Shown here: positions 19,301-28,468 of the stretch, piece by piece | Layout of the letters: each line of letters opens with the position of its first letter | Position numbering within the stretch: position 1 is the stretch's first letter | Assembly (NCBI RefSeq): GCF_001949145.1 | Contig: NW_019091755.1 | Location: 1 to 28,468 of the forward strand | Direction: 5' to 3' | Length of the DNA stretch: 28,468 nt | Source of the DNA: Acanthaster planci | Lineage: Eukaryota > Echinodermata > Asteroidea > Valvatida > Acanthasteridae | Made by a program: the position numbers and the translations under genes | Notes under the pieces: generated by a model | Told to the model about the DNA's origin: nothing | Database searches by the model: none | The model's input: the letters and a program-made list of their open reading frames with translations, nothing else

Positions 19301-21249
19301 AATATCAAACAAAAGCTTCGTCGGTGGAAGGAAAACTGCGCGTCAACTTTTGAAGATTAACCAAAAACAGACACGTTACTGTAACCGAGACGAGGATAAA
19401 TGGAAACAAACAGAAGTGATGTTCACGAAAATGTGCGCGCGACGAGGAAGGCAACATCACCAAATGAAATGAAAGTCCATTCAAATATTGACCACATGCC
19501 TGCTTTCGAAAAAGCAGAAAAAATGTGACTCTTTTTCAAAGACCCCTATATTGTGAGCACACCATCCAAATTTTACTTGTTCAAAATTCCAAACTTTGAA
19601 GGAACAATTTAACTTTCAGTCCATGGAGATTAAACCAGAACCTGTTCCTGGAAATAACATATTTCTGATATCTGCAACCGATGTTTTGTCTCGAATCGAA
19701 CTGAACTAATTATAAAATCTGATTTGGAAAACAATGGTCTCAAGTTTGCAATAATGGAAAAATGCCTAGGCTTGAGTAACGCTAAAAGCTAGAGATAAAG
19801 TAGGACAATGTTAAGAAAAACTAAACTGTGACAGGCTTCATGGGCTTTACCTATAAGCCAATAAATAGTTTTAACATGGACTTAGAACAATAACACCTAA
19901 TTTTCTTTAAATATGAATTCAAAAAGGGCCTAGGGGGTTGTTAAACAAGAAAATGTTGGTTAAACATTTGTGCATGAAAAGAACAAATCCAGACAGGTCT
20001 TAATTAATACTCATCAGGTGGGATGGTGACAGTATTGGATGAGGGGGGGAATGGAACTGTTTTCCGAACAATGACTGCTCGATTTTTTTAAAATTTACAC
20101 CCCCCCCCCGCGATGGCAGTACCATTTCTAAAATGCTAGAGCATTTCAATCCCTAGCACCAGAGGCTAGCAACCAGTTTCTGCTTGGCCACAATTTTCTG
20201 TGCAAGGCAATATTGTGCAAATTCCCGATACATGAGACTGGTACATTCTTAGCATCAACCCTTAAAGCAGTATACAGAATAGAAAAAAATAAAACGTCAA
20301 AGTTAACGGTTTTATAACCTGAATTCAGAAAAGTTTATAGATCCACATAGCAGACAATGACTGAAGTTCAATGAACAATACTGCAGTCTCATAAAAAGGG
20401 CACGGCCCTCAAAGACGGTCACCTTGCTGAGTAAGAGATGCTCCGCTACTCAAAACTTCTCAAACCAAAACTTACAAATAACCCGTAAACCTCTCTTGTA
20501 ACTACAAACAGTACAGGAAAGGCTTTAGCTATCACTCAAATGATTCATGGTCCTTATGAAATTGAATATAATGACTTTGAGTCCAACTTCCCAAATATAT
20601 GGCCTCTACATTAATATAAACCTTTTTTTCTTAAAAAAAGCTTAAACACTGATCAATATGTGGCAAAAAACCAGAATAAATCTAATTTTGTAGTTTAACC
20701 CCCCCCCAAATATAAAGGCTTGTTCAGCACAGAATCAAAATGAAAAAAAAAGGGATATGTAGCTTTTGATTTCATGCATAGATAGAAAGTTGTTCATGGT
20801 GAGTACTTGTTACATTAAGTTCACAAATGAATGATCACCACCAGCTGTGACCTGTTTAGGTGGTGGATTTGTAGGGAAAGCACCCACTGGAACATCATCG
20901 GTTTCCCTGCAAGCTTTATTGACATCGGTTATGTAATGCTCGAAACTAGGACAAACAGGCCGAAAGTGCAAATGTATGCTATTACGCATCCAGTTTCAAA
21001 ACAACACCGGCCGTGCCTTAAACAAACACTGCGTTATAATGAAAGTGCCATTTCACCAGGGCACTTCTATTTTTGGTTTCAGACAACTTTTCTGTATATA
21101 GCAACAACTGAGAACACTGGTCTTCTTGTTGATTACGATTAAAAAAAAAACCACAAACTGGCAAAATACTTTGAGAGGCCAATTTGATGGAAATGTTGTT
21201 TGCTTCAGTCCTCCTAAAAAGGAGAATTTGGGAACAAGCCAGGAAGCAT
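16383..21249. other. Gene-free stretch between the exon-like ORF and SPIDR
   Basis: No supportable genes. The segment at about 17550-18250 is richer in C and G than its surroundings and has three TCAYRTGA motifs. Elsewhere it is AT-rich with poly-C and poly-A runs (about 20100 and 20700). Open frames such as 17957-18298 minus and 20831-21142 plus show no recognisable domain. Confidence 0.5.
17876..18168. promoter_or_regulatory. Cluster of three TCACATGA/TCATGTGA motifs
   Basis: TCACATGAC (17876-17884), GTCATGTGAC (18018-18027) and TCATGTGAC (18160-18168) share the TCACATGA/TCATGTGA core bound by MITF/TFE-type factors (M-box/CLEAR-like), and all three are extended by C or CTC. They lie within 293 bp of a GC-richer segment. 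It looks like an enhancer or promoter for an unidentified transcript; no target gene is visible. Confidence 0.3.
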
Positions 21250-21267
21250 TCACTTCATTGAATCTAA

Positions 21268-21273
21268 TTTATT
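21268..21273 (-). terminator. Polyadenylation signal AATAAA, SPIDR transcript
   Basis: The first canonical hexamer on the minus strand after the SPIDR stop lies about 325 bases downstream, giving a short 3' UTR (about 21250-21596). TATAAA near 21450 is a weaker alternative. Confidence 0.4.
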
Positions 21274-21596
21274 ATATATTATATTGTAAACAGTATCTTT
21301 TTACAGCCAACAAAAGTTTACAGAAACTCAAAGTGTTGGAAACAGCAGTAAAATTTAAACCGGGCAGAATGCCACACTGGTTAAAAAGTACATTCTAAAC
21401 TCTCCTGATTCTTAAGGCTGAGAAACTTTGAATAACTGAATAATTACATATTTATACTTCCATTCAATCAAATTCCCTCTACATCTTGAGAAAAATGAAT
21501 GTACACATTTTTACAAGAAGTAAGAAAGTGCATACCCAAACCTTGGAATAATTTGCACAGCCCTACTGATTCTCGACGAATGCGTCAAATCTTGTC

Positions 21597-21770
21597 TCAA
21601 AGAGACACTTCCTCCAGGTCAAAGGTTAATGGCTCACCAGGTTGCCTGCCAACACTTCTTAGGAAGCAGCTGACTGGGCCGATGCTAACTCCCATGATGC
21701 ACTGGAGGTCGTACCCTTCTTCCTGGCTGTTGAGTGGGGGCAAGATGTGCTCAATGCTAGGCTGCAGTAA
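21597..21770 (-). CDS. SPIDR: SPIDR terminal coding exon
   Basis: The acceptor GTTTCACTTCCAG opens 57 codons (LLQPSIEHILPPLNSQEEGY onward, ending LEEVSL) and a TGA stop. The alternating hydrophobic pattern near YDLQCIMGVSIGPVSCFLRS suggests the closing strands of a β-barrel. Confidence 0.75.
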   Translation of the reverse strand, partial: LLQPSIEHILPPLNSQEEGYDLQCIMGVSIGPVSCFLRSVGRQPGEPLTFDLEEVSL

Positions 21771-24700
21771 CTGGAAGTGAAACCCCATTCAAAGGAGGAT
21801 TGAGGCATTTTGTATTTATAAGATTAAGATGATAAGATTAATTCCCTTCCTTTTATCAAATTAAGTCACATTTGGTCATTTTTTTCATTTCATACAACAG
21901 CTGGACAAAGAAATATTTCAGAATAAATTTCAATGCAAATCAGAGAAATACACAATTACAGTCAACTCACCCGCACTTTGACCACGGAGTCCTCGCTTTT
22001 CAACGATGGACAACGGAGGAACAACTCCAGATGCTTACGGGTCACAGGTGAGGTCACCACCTTTTGACACGTCCCACAGTGCAACTGAGAACCACTAGTC
22101 AGAATGAAAGTTGTACAAGTTTATCCATTGCTACTCGAACTTTACTTTTGTCTGTGACTGAACAGGGCAAAGGTCACAGAGTCCCAAGATAAACATTTGC
22201 TCCGTGCACCAACACAAGACTGAGATGATGATCATTTCCTTTGGTAGAAACTCACTGGATACCGACACAGGTTTGTGCGCATTTGTGGTCTTCATCTGTG
22301 CGCAAAAAATATATTGATACGCTTCCCACCAGCCTGACTCTTGTTGCTGATCGGGGGGGGGGGGAGTTGTGGTTCTTCAAGGGGGACAATAGTGACCGCA
22401 GAGTCTATCTGATTTACTTTCCCCAAACCCGATTTTATTTCTTGCTCTGTTCTCCAACACAAAAGTGGATTGGAATCAAAGACCATAAATCATGAATTAG
22501 CCCTTGTTTTGATACAGATTGCCAGTATATTTAATAAGGGGATCAGTGTTTCAAATGCTGTTGTTACACCTGATTGTCAGGCTTCACAATTTAGTCACAT
22601 AATGCATGTACCTCTCTGCACAGGCTAAAGATGATCATCTATGGGCTCCATATGTATACACAGGTCCTCCATGGTGAAAAACATTTCCTAAGATGACACC
22701 CTGGTATCTTTTGTGCACTGTTTTCAGTAGCCACAAGAACATGATTTGGATTTATGCACACTCTGTCACAAATGCTCAATTCATCAATCAAATGCTTGTG
22801 AGTCGTTCTACTGACAATCTGTTCCCACTCTGAAGTGGTGGCATGACTGCTTGAGAAGTGAGTATACCAAAATGCATTGCACAATTTCTTGTGTTAATCT
22901 CTTTACTTTGTACTGATCAAGGCTGCTCCCTAGCATACAGCTAGCTACAGCCCATCAGGTACCTGGTAGTCTCTGCTTCCAGTCTGTTATTGCCACAAGT
23001 GTTGCATGCCGGCCAGCTGTATGCAGTTGTCTCATCTACTCCAGTCACCACTCCTTGACAGGCAAAAAATGAATGAATGAATAAAAATCAACAGCAAATC
23101 AAAAAATTGACAACTTCAGTTAAAACAAACCCCTACAAAGAAAGTACGCAAAAGCAAAGATTTGTGACAGAAAGGCTAACAACATCTGAACCATGATGAT
23201 CTCCTTACAGCAAAGTTATGAAATGACAAATTTTTCTTAGATGCTGATCCTTAATTGTCTATTAACCTTCATGTTTGTTATATGTCGTGTAGTTAATGTC
23301 AGTTGAAACAGACTATTACATATTTTGCCGAGTACATGTACATTGCCAATCAAACTGATCAAACATAATTTAATGACCACAAGGTGTATATCATACATCA
23401 ATTTTCTTTATTTCTTAAATTAAAAAAAATCTCTTCAAAAATTAAGAACATTGATTCCCTTTTCCAGCTGAAGTCAAAGATAACACCGGCTCCATAGGGA
23501 CCGAGTATTCTGCTACATGTAATGCATACAAGTGAACAGAAAATGGGGATGGTACTTAATTATTGGGGTATTTCAACCCCAAAAAAAGGGTGATTCATTT
23601 GAAAATTGGAAGAAATGGAGTTATTTGATTCCATGTATTTCCCCCTGCTCCACGTTTTGACCTTGCATATATGTTTATATGTATAAAAGTGATCACGTAT
23701 ACCTGCTACAGAAACGAGAGTGTTCTCTTCATTGTGAAGATCGAGCGTTGGGATTGGTGGAACGGGAGCATGTGACAAACTGCTGATGATGTCGTCCTTG
23801 GGGCTGAATGTATCCGACTCACCACACTGTCCAGTTTTCCTCGCAATGCTTTGTATCGCAGTGTAGGTGTCAGCGTGCAGAGAACATCCTGATGGCAATT
23901 ATTGCAAGAAATGGCCAACTCATACTTCCTCTTTCTGGTTGAAGTATTATGTTCATATTGACTGCACGCTGTTCATATTGACTGCACGCTGTTCTATCTC
24001 ATCATTCAAGAATCATATCTTTTCTTGCGGGAAAAATTTGTACTTTGGAAAAAGTAACGAATATGGTGAAATTCTGCCAAATTGCCAATGTAAATTTTGT
24101 CTAAAGTGTGACAGAATGTGACAAACAGTGGGACATTTAAAAACAGTCTCCTAAGATTCTATGATGAACTCTTTGCTTAACAAGTTGGACCTTGTCCATT
24201 GACACATGGAAATGTTTCCTATCCATGTACATACAGAGTGTTCGATTACCTTTCAGTACTAGATTTTTAATTTTTTCCCCCAATTCGGTTCACTGATATT
24301 TAACACTTGCTTTACCTTGATCCAAGCACACATCTCGGAACAGCATCAGACTACCAGGATTTGCTAGACTCTCCTGAACACACTCCGTTAAATGACAGGA
24401 GACTCTCACGTGAACGTAAACAAGTCTTGTATCTTGACACTGATGTGCACTGAAACCAGCTCCACCTACTGGAATACTACGTCCAAGCATTCCCGTCATA
24501 GTGCCAGACTCGTCTTCTTCATCTGCTGTAAAGTCACTACAGAGAGTGTGGTCTGTCAGAAAGAGGTGCCTTACTGAGCTACTGCCCAGTTGCTGCGTAG
24601 ACTGCATATTGTCAGCCCCAACTTCTGAGTGAGCGTGGACCACTTTGGCAAAGAACGTCACTCGTTGAGTAGATGTTTCATCAGACAGCTTAAAAAGAGA

Positions 24701-27700
24701 AATTCATTTATTGGCATGGTTTAACACAACAATATCACTACCAGCGGCATTTGATCTATAAATCCCCCTCCAAAACATTACTAATCACCCTTAAGAATGA
24801 CTTGGATTATAAATCTCCTAGAAGTTCCACTGGTACTTGTGAAACTATCAATTGTAGAAGATTTTAAAATTATTATCTCTTTACATGCTGAAATTGTCAC
24901 ATGATTATTATATGCTGGAAGTGACTAACATCTAGCTAAAAATGGCAGAAGTTAGTCCAAGCTGCAACGCGGGCCCAGGACTTGATTGCCAGATGATAAA
25001 GAAATGATAAACTGCCCATATAGCACATTGCAAAAATGGTCATGCGACCTTTCCACTTAATATGTAACAAAAGAACACTGGGCATGACGTACTCTAATGA
25101 TGGTAATGTGTACAAATTAACACAGCACACGCAATGCAGCATCGAAACGCTTTCCAATATGGGGCAATTCACAATGCCATGCACTACCAAAAGGTTGCCT
25201 AAGAGTGGCCACTTTCGCAGTGCACTGTGGTAAAACAGTCCAAGAAAGCTTCCTTACACTGGCTGTGCTGTGCACGGAGAACTTGAGTTGTTCCACTGTT
25301 TTTGTCTGGGTTTCAGATTGAAAGTGTTAAGAGTATCCCTGTTCATTAATATGAAATGATAGTCTTTTGTGAGGTAAAGAATGCCAAGATCAATCACACA
25401 TTTCCTGAAAGTATCTACTGATGTTCCTTCAAATGCAGATCGAATCAAGTCGGCAGATTTGTTGTCAACCGTAATATTGAAAATGGCCTCTCCATGACAA
25501 CCTCATGGCGGCACACTGTATTGTGAATCGCCTGTGTTAGTTTTAATCCCAGCAGAGAGGAAAATGCCACTAAGGCCTCCTTAATTTTCGAAGAAGCATA
25601 CGCAGCCAAAACATGTCTCACTGATCCCAGGAGTAAATCTCAAGTTGCAGCTGTACATAGTAAACCACTGTGCCCTAGGGCACTGTGCAAATAAGGACTG
25701 ACAAGCACATTTTCTGCTTTACATAATTAGGCCCACTGTAGATAGAGTGTAAATGCATCTAAGATTCAACACTCTACAGTATTCAAGCCCAATGACCTCA
25801 GAAGCATTTCCATTTATGTGGCGGGGGGACATTTCCAAATGGCTGCTTTATTAGTAGAAGATATCTTCTGCAGGTTGGAGGAGATAAAATGGTGCCGTGT
25901 GTTAATACATTCGCAATGGTCATTCAAGTGTGAACTGTACATGTATGTAGTTTAAGTCGCACTTGTCTCTTTCAGAACAAAATACAGGTAGCAACTTTGC
26001 TTCGCTTTTCTTAAGTTTACGAGCAGTGAAGAATGAAACTTTAACTATTTTCAACACGCATCAAACTTGCAGATTATCAGGATTACATTAAGCAAGCAAT
26101 GCTAATTTTAAGCATGCATGGAGAATATACTTTTACAGCATGGTGCAATGTTATAAAACAATGTGGGGCATGCTCAATCTTTTTCATACATGCATGTCTC
26201 AGGTATGGATGGTAAGACCTGTCATTAGTACTTCATGACTAAGAGTAACACAAATAATTCATTTGTACTTTGCGTCCTCCAATGACTCACGTATACCTGC
26301 TGAACCTCTCGCAGTGTGTGTATCACTGGTTCTCGGTAGGGTATTCTCACCCTGTCTGACACTTCTTCCCTGATGGTGTTCCTCAGCATCTGCACTCCAA
26401 GGATGTAGCAGAAGCTCTGTGGTGACACAAGTCCCTGCGACTGGAAATTGAACAGTTCAAGAAATAAGTACCCCAATAGTTGAATGTGCACTGTTGAACA
26501 TCTCTGTATTGTGTTAGGGTTAAACTGTTGTGTAGAGTACAATGCTTGAATAAATCCCTGCAACTGATTGTTGATCATGCGTTACAAAAAACTGGTTAGA
26601 CTACTTCATTAATAAGTAACGGTATATGGATCGATTGACATTCTGTTGGAGGCATTATAACTTGACTCTCCACACAAAATCGACAATAGAAGACAGGAAC
26701 ACTCTCCTGACAAAGGAATTTCTGAATGCATATGCCGCTTATATGCAATGCCCAGCTGCCAATGCACAGAAATGTATTGAATATGCTGATAGAGAAATAT
26801 GCAAAGGAACACAAGGACATTTGTTAAAGCTGTAACTCATTTGGGACTTGACAACTTCTTGTGGCAGGTTTCTGCCGGACCGCGAAAGGAAAATAGCGAG
26901 TTATGCACAAAGAGGATTAACTCGGGTACTGTATACAACAAAAATTTCATGTTTCCAATTTGCAAAGTGGAATGACAGATGGAATGTTCTATGCCACTTG
27001 GCTTTGTGTCATAAAATGGAGCATTCCACCTGTCAAACCTTGAAGTCAAATCTCACCTGAGACTCTGCCTCTGACTGGCTGATGGGAGTGTCGCACGGGG
27101 ACCACAGGGAGTCAATCAGGGAGAAAAGACCTGGGAACCTGAAAGAGTGAAATATGGAGACTAGATTATGAATTTGTGGGTTCTGTGAAAGAATTACAGG
27201 ACCCAGATGTCCTTCCAGCTGAACAGAAAATGAATGAAATTATGCTTCCCATTACATGTTGATATTCATTACTTGGTTCAAATGAAGCTTGAAAAAATCT
27301 TTGTAATTAATGTAACTGGCAACTTCTTCCTATGCAGGACTACATGTACCAGCCAGTTTCATTCCTCACTCGCTCACTACTGTATCTGCAGTGTCAGCAT
27401 CACTTATCAGAATTTTCAGAAGGTTTCAAGTCAGAAGAAGGGGCAGCTCTTCATGTTCATTGAGAGCATTGACCATTCTGTGCAAGGATCTGCATTATAG
27501 CAACATCAACAAAGCAACCACACAAACAGGGAATTCAAAGCCCAAAGTGCTGTCCAACTGTTTTATCACACCGCCTTTGAAGTGTGGAATGTGCCATGAG
27601 TTTGTGATGAATCATTCTTGCAGCAATCCACCAATTAGTTGATAGGTGTTCCAACTGTCCAGTATTACCTTGTTCGATTCACTCGTCTCATGACCTTCAG

Positions 27701-27817
27701 ACCGGCAAACACCATCGTCTTCCCCTCTCCCCCTCTTAGACTCCGCCTCCAAATCTCCTCCTCCTCCCCAGTGTAACCAACAGTCACCTGGAGTTCGCAG
27801 AAGACTCCGTGGTTGTC
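21597..27817 (-). CDS. SPIDR: SPIDR-like scaffold protein of homologous recombination, C-terminal half (nine exons, 5' part outside the window)
   Basis: Nine minus-strand exons (27669-27817, 27057-27138, 26297-26440, 25260-25487, 24316-24688, 23703-23888, 22963-23053, 21971-22094, 21597-21770) have GT-AG boundaries and matching phases. They join to 1551 bases, 516 residues plus stop, without a break. In humans, SPIDR is a nuclear scaffold linking BLM helicase and RAD51 (with FIGNL1) in homologous recombination. It has about 915 residues with a conserved C-terminal region of unknown function (DUF4503), so the window would hold roughly the second half. I base the identity on general resemblance of the C-terminal region and on position: human SPIDR ends tail-to-tail with CEBPD, as here with CEBP. 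A CX2C-X16-CX2C zinc-ribbon pattern lies near the C-terminus. No domain search was possible, so the name is probable, not certain. The first exon seen begins in phase 0, so earlier exons lie right of 27817. Confidence 0.7.
21971..22094 (-). CDS. SPIDR: SPIDR exon with second CXXC of the zinc ribbon
   Basis: After the acceptor TTTCATTCTGACTAG, one base completes Ser, followed by 41 codons (GSQLHCGTCQKVVTSPVTRK onward, to SVVKVR), phase 0, with donor GTGCGG/GTGAGT. A second AG ten bases downstream (TTCTCAG) looks better by pyrimidine content but would break the frame with the preceding exon. Confidence 0.75.
22963..23053 (-). CDS. SPIDR: SPIDR exon with first CXXC of a zinc ribbon
   Basis: Two bases complete Gly, followed by 29 codons (VVTGVDETTAYSWPACNTCG...) and two bases of a split Ser before GTACCTG. 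The acceptor is TTTGCCTGTCAAG. The CNTC pair is the first half of a probable zinc-binding site completed in the next exon. This exon is too short to stand out as an ORF and was found by translation and phase matching. Confidence 0.75.
23703..23888 (-). CDS. SPIDR: SPIDR exon
   Basis: The acceptor ATTGCCATCAG leads into two bases completing Gly, then 61 codons (CSLHADTYTAIQSIARKTGQ onward, to NEENTLVSVA), then one base of a split Gly at GCAG/GTATACGTGA. A second open frame on the same strand (to 23918) is discarded because it does not join either neighbour. Confidence 0.75.
23951..23990. repeat. Perfect tandem duplication, 2 x 20 bp
   Basis: GTTCATATTGACTGCACGCT occurs twice back-to-back without mismatch, in the SPIDR intron between the exons at 23703 and 24316. 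Absence of divergence suggests a recent event or an assembly slip. Confidence 0.8.
24316..24688 (-). CDS. SPIDR: SPIDR exon (largest in window)
   Basis: The acceptor CTCTTTTTAAG opens 124 codons in phase 0, ending with one base of a split Gly codon at the donor CAAG/GTAAAG. RVTFFAKVVHAHSEV and DTRLVYVHVRVSCHL look like alternating β-strands, compatible with an OB-like barrel. An acidic loop (ADEEDESG) lies between them. Confidence 0.75.
25260..25487 (-). CDS. SPIDR: SPIDR exon
   Basis: The 76 codons begin AIFNITVDNKSADLIRSAFE and include a β-rich ILYLTKDYHFILMNRDTL segment. Phase 0 at both ends fits both neighbours. The acceptor used here (GGAGAG before GCC) has a poor pyrimidine tract; another AG 14 bases upstream would need a different phase. 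The donor is CCA/GTGTAAG; a GTAAGG two bases further would break the frame. Boundaries are therefore less sure than for the other exons. Confidence 0.6.
26297..26440 (-). CDS. SPIDR: SPIDR exon
   Basis: The 48 codons lie between acceptor TTCAATTTCCAG and donor CAG/GTATACGTGA, phase 0 at both ends. The peptide (SQGLVSPQSFCYILGVQMLR onward, ending LREVQQ) has an amphipathic helix followed by a charged segment. Confidence 0.75.
26964..27040. repeat. Inverted repeat in a SPIDR intron
   Basis: ATGACAGATGGAATGTTC (about 26973-26990) pairs with GAGCATTCCACCTGTCAA (about 27019-27036) at roughly 80-85% identity, with a loop of about 28 bases. The size is compatible with a foldback repeat or a pre-microRNA-like hairpin; no further evidence for either. 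Confidence 0.4.
27057..27138 (-). CDS. SPIDR: SPIDR exon
   Basis: After the acceptor CACTCTTTCAG, one base completes the split Arg codon, followed by 27 codons (FPGLFSLIDSLWSPCDTPIS...SESQ-type end) to a consensus donor CAG/GTGAGA, phase 0. The other two frames hit stops or lose phase with the neighbours. Confidence 0.7.
27669..27817 (-). CDS. SPIDR: SPIDR exon (first in window)
   Basis: The acceptor CTCATCTTGCAG precedes GAC AAC CAC. The 49 codons (DNHGVFCELQVTVGYTGEEE onward, ending RRVNRT) start in phase 0 and end with two bases of a split Arg codon before GTAATACT. The Glu run followed by WRRS is hydrophilic, while KTMVFAGLKVMRR resembles a β-strand pair. Confidence 0.7.
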
Positions 27818-28468
27818 CTGCAAGATGAGCGCCCAATGAGTTGACCCAACAGATGACTCATGGGTGGGTTTGCTGAAACCTTGTTGCTTCCTGCAAAGCC
27901 AGTATGACCCCGGCAATTTAGAACCACGCAGACTCAATCAAATGTCTAGCATTTTTTATTCATTTTTTTTCTTTTCCTCTTCTGATACAAGTGGTACTAA
28001 ACTTCAGCGTAAAACTTTTTAAATTTAACTAGGTTAAATTTCAGTTGGTAAGTTGACACTTGCAAGTGTAACCAGTAACAATTTGGATCAAAAATTGATT
28101 TTTTTTAATAACACAAATCATTTCATCTGTCGGTACATCTCTCACAATAACTGCGCACTGAACAACATTCTAGGGCCAAGTTGTAAGTGACTTTGTCAAA
28201 CACGCAGACGTGCAACGATTTGCAGGCTCCCATTGGACGATCGATAAGTTGCGTGCATTAACTTCCGGTTCCACGGTTCCATGTAAACAATGATGCATGT
28301 AACTCTATGTGCAGTGCATGTGCAGTGGGAGTGGTTTAAACTAAAGTGACATCACACTTACAAGGTGAGAGACTGGCCAAGCCACATGTACAACACATGG
28401 TCCACTTCCATGGCTAGCCAGATGATGTGTACGTGTACAAAAACAATGGGAGCCACTCAAGTGCTACG
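27818..28468. other. Probable SPIDR intron sequence at the right edge
   Basis: No exon could be supported here. The minus strand reads into an acceptor at 27818-27819, so this should be intron or the approach to further upstream exons outside the window. Confidence 0.5.

Noticed and set aside
20831-21142. 103-residue plus-strand ORF opposite the SPIDR 3' end
   Set aside because: No domain, and it ends at a poly-A run; likely chance in non-coding DNA.
22292-22486. Possible extra SPIDR exon (minus strand ORF)
   Set aside because: The flanking exons 22963-23053 and 21971-22094 already join in phase (AG + T) across this intron. Including this ORF would break the frame, and it crosses a poly-G run.
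22639-22884. Another minus-strand ORF within the same SPIDR intron
   Set aside because: No splice sites with fitting phase and no need for an exon there.
25488-25501. Alternative acceptor extending the SPIDR exon by 14 bases
   Set aside because: It would require the previous exon to end in phase 1, but that exon ends in phase 0 at CAG/GTATAC.
25666-25687. Short palindrome around GCCCTAGGGC
   Set aside because: Only a 10-bp core; expected by chance at this scale.

Overview
This is eukaryotic, animal genomic DNA. It has spliced genes with GT-AG introns, intronless and intron-poor bZIP genes, long AT-rich non-coding stretches, homopolymer runs and small foldback or MITE-like repeats. Gene content and compactness point to an invertebrate deuterostome such as an echinoderm or hemichordate. 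That assignment is inference: no species marker is visible.

Three genes can be supported. (1) A C/EBP-gamma gene (CEBPG) lies on the minus strand, with one complete coding exon at 4423-4920. A 5' exon probably ends at 7059, giving an intron of about 2.1 kb. (2) An intronless C/EBP alpha/beta/delta-class gene lies on the plus strand (9128-10024). It has a C/EBP-type activation motif, a KAEP sumoylation-type motif and a complete bZIP. Two tiny upstream ORFs crowd its start codon, and its 3' UTR of about 1.7 kb ends near AATAAA at 11726. (3) The last nine coding exons of a minus-strand gene lie between 27817 and 21597. They join in one consistent reading frame of 516 residues plus a stop. I assign them to SPIDR, a scaffold protein of recombinational repair. 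The N-terminal half lies beyond the right edge of the window.

Layout: 1-4422 is downstream of CEBPG and may include its 3' UTR; it holds two foldback repeats. 4423-7112 is CEBPG, with a 222-bp TA-flanked MITE and another foldback in its intron. 7113-9127 is the divergent CEBPG/CEBP intergenic region, with a degraded tRNA-derived SINE, a perfect palindromic C/EBP site, an E-box, a CCAAT box and CRE-like elements. 9128 to about 11750 is CEBP. About 11751-21250 is a 9.5-kb stretch with no confident gene. It has a pair of C/EBP-ATF composite motifs, a strong G4/i-motif tract, a hairpin, three TCAYRTGA (M-box/CLEAR-like) sites and one isolated exon-like ORF. 21250-28468 is the SPIDR 3' half.

The most interesting feature is the arrangement. 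CEBPG and CEBP are head-to-head, and CEBP and SPIDR are tail-to-tail, all within 28 kb. In humans, CEBPA and CEBPG are divergent neighbours on chromosome 19, while CEBPD and SPIDR are convergent neighbours on chromosome 8. This window therefore looks like the unsplit ancestral locus from which both human pairs derive. The regulatory motifs, two exact C/EBP consensus sites between the two C/EBP genes and uORFs placed as in vertebrate C/EBP mRNAs, suggest that auto- and cross-regulation and uORF-controlled isoform choice may also be old.
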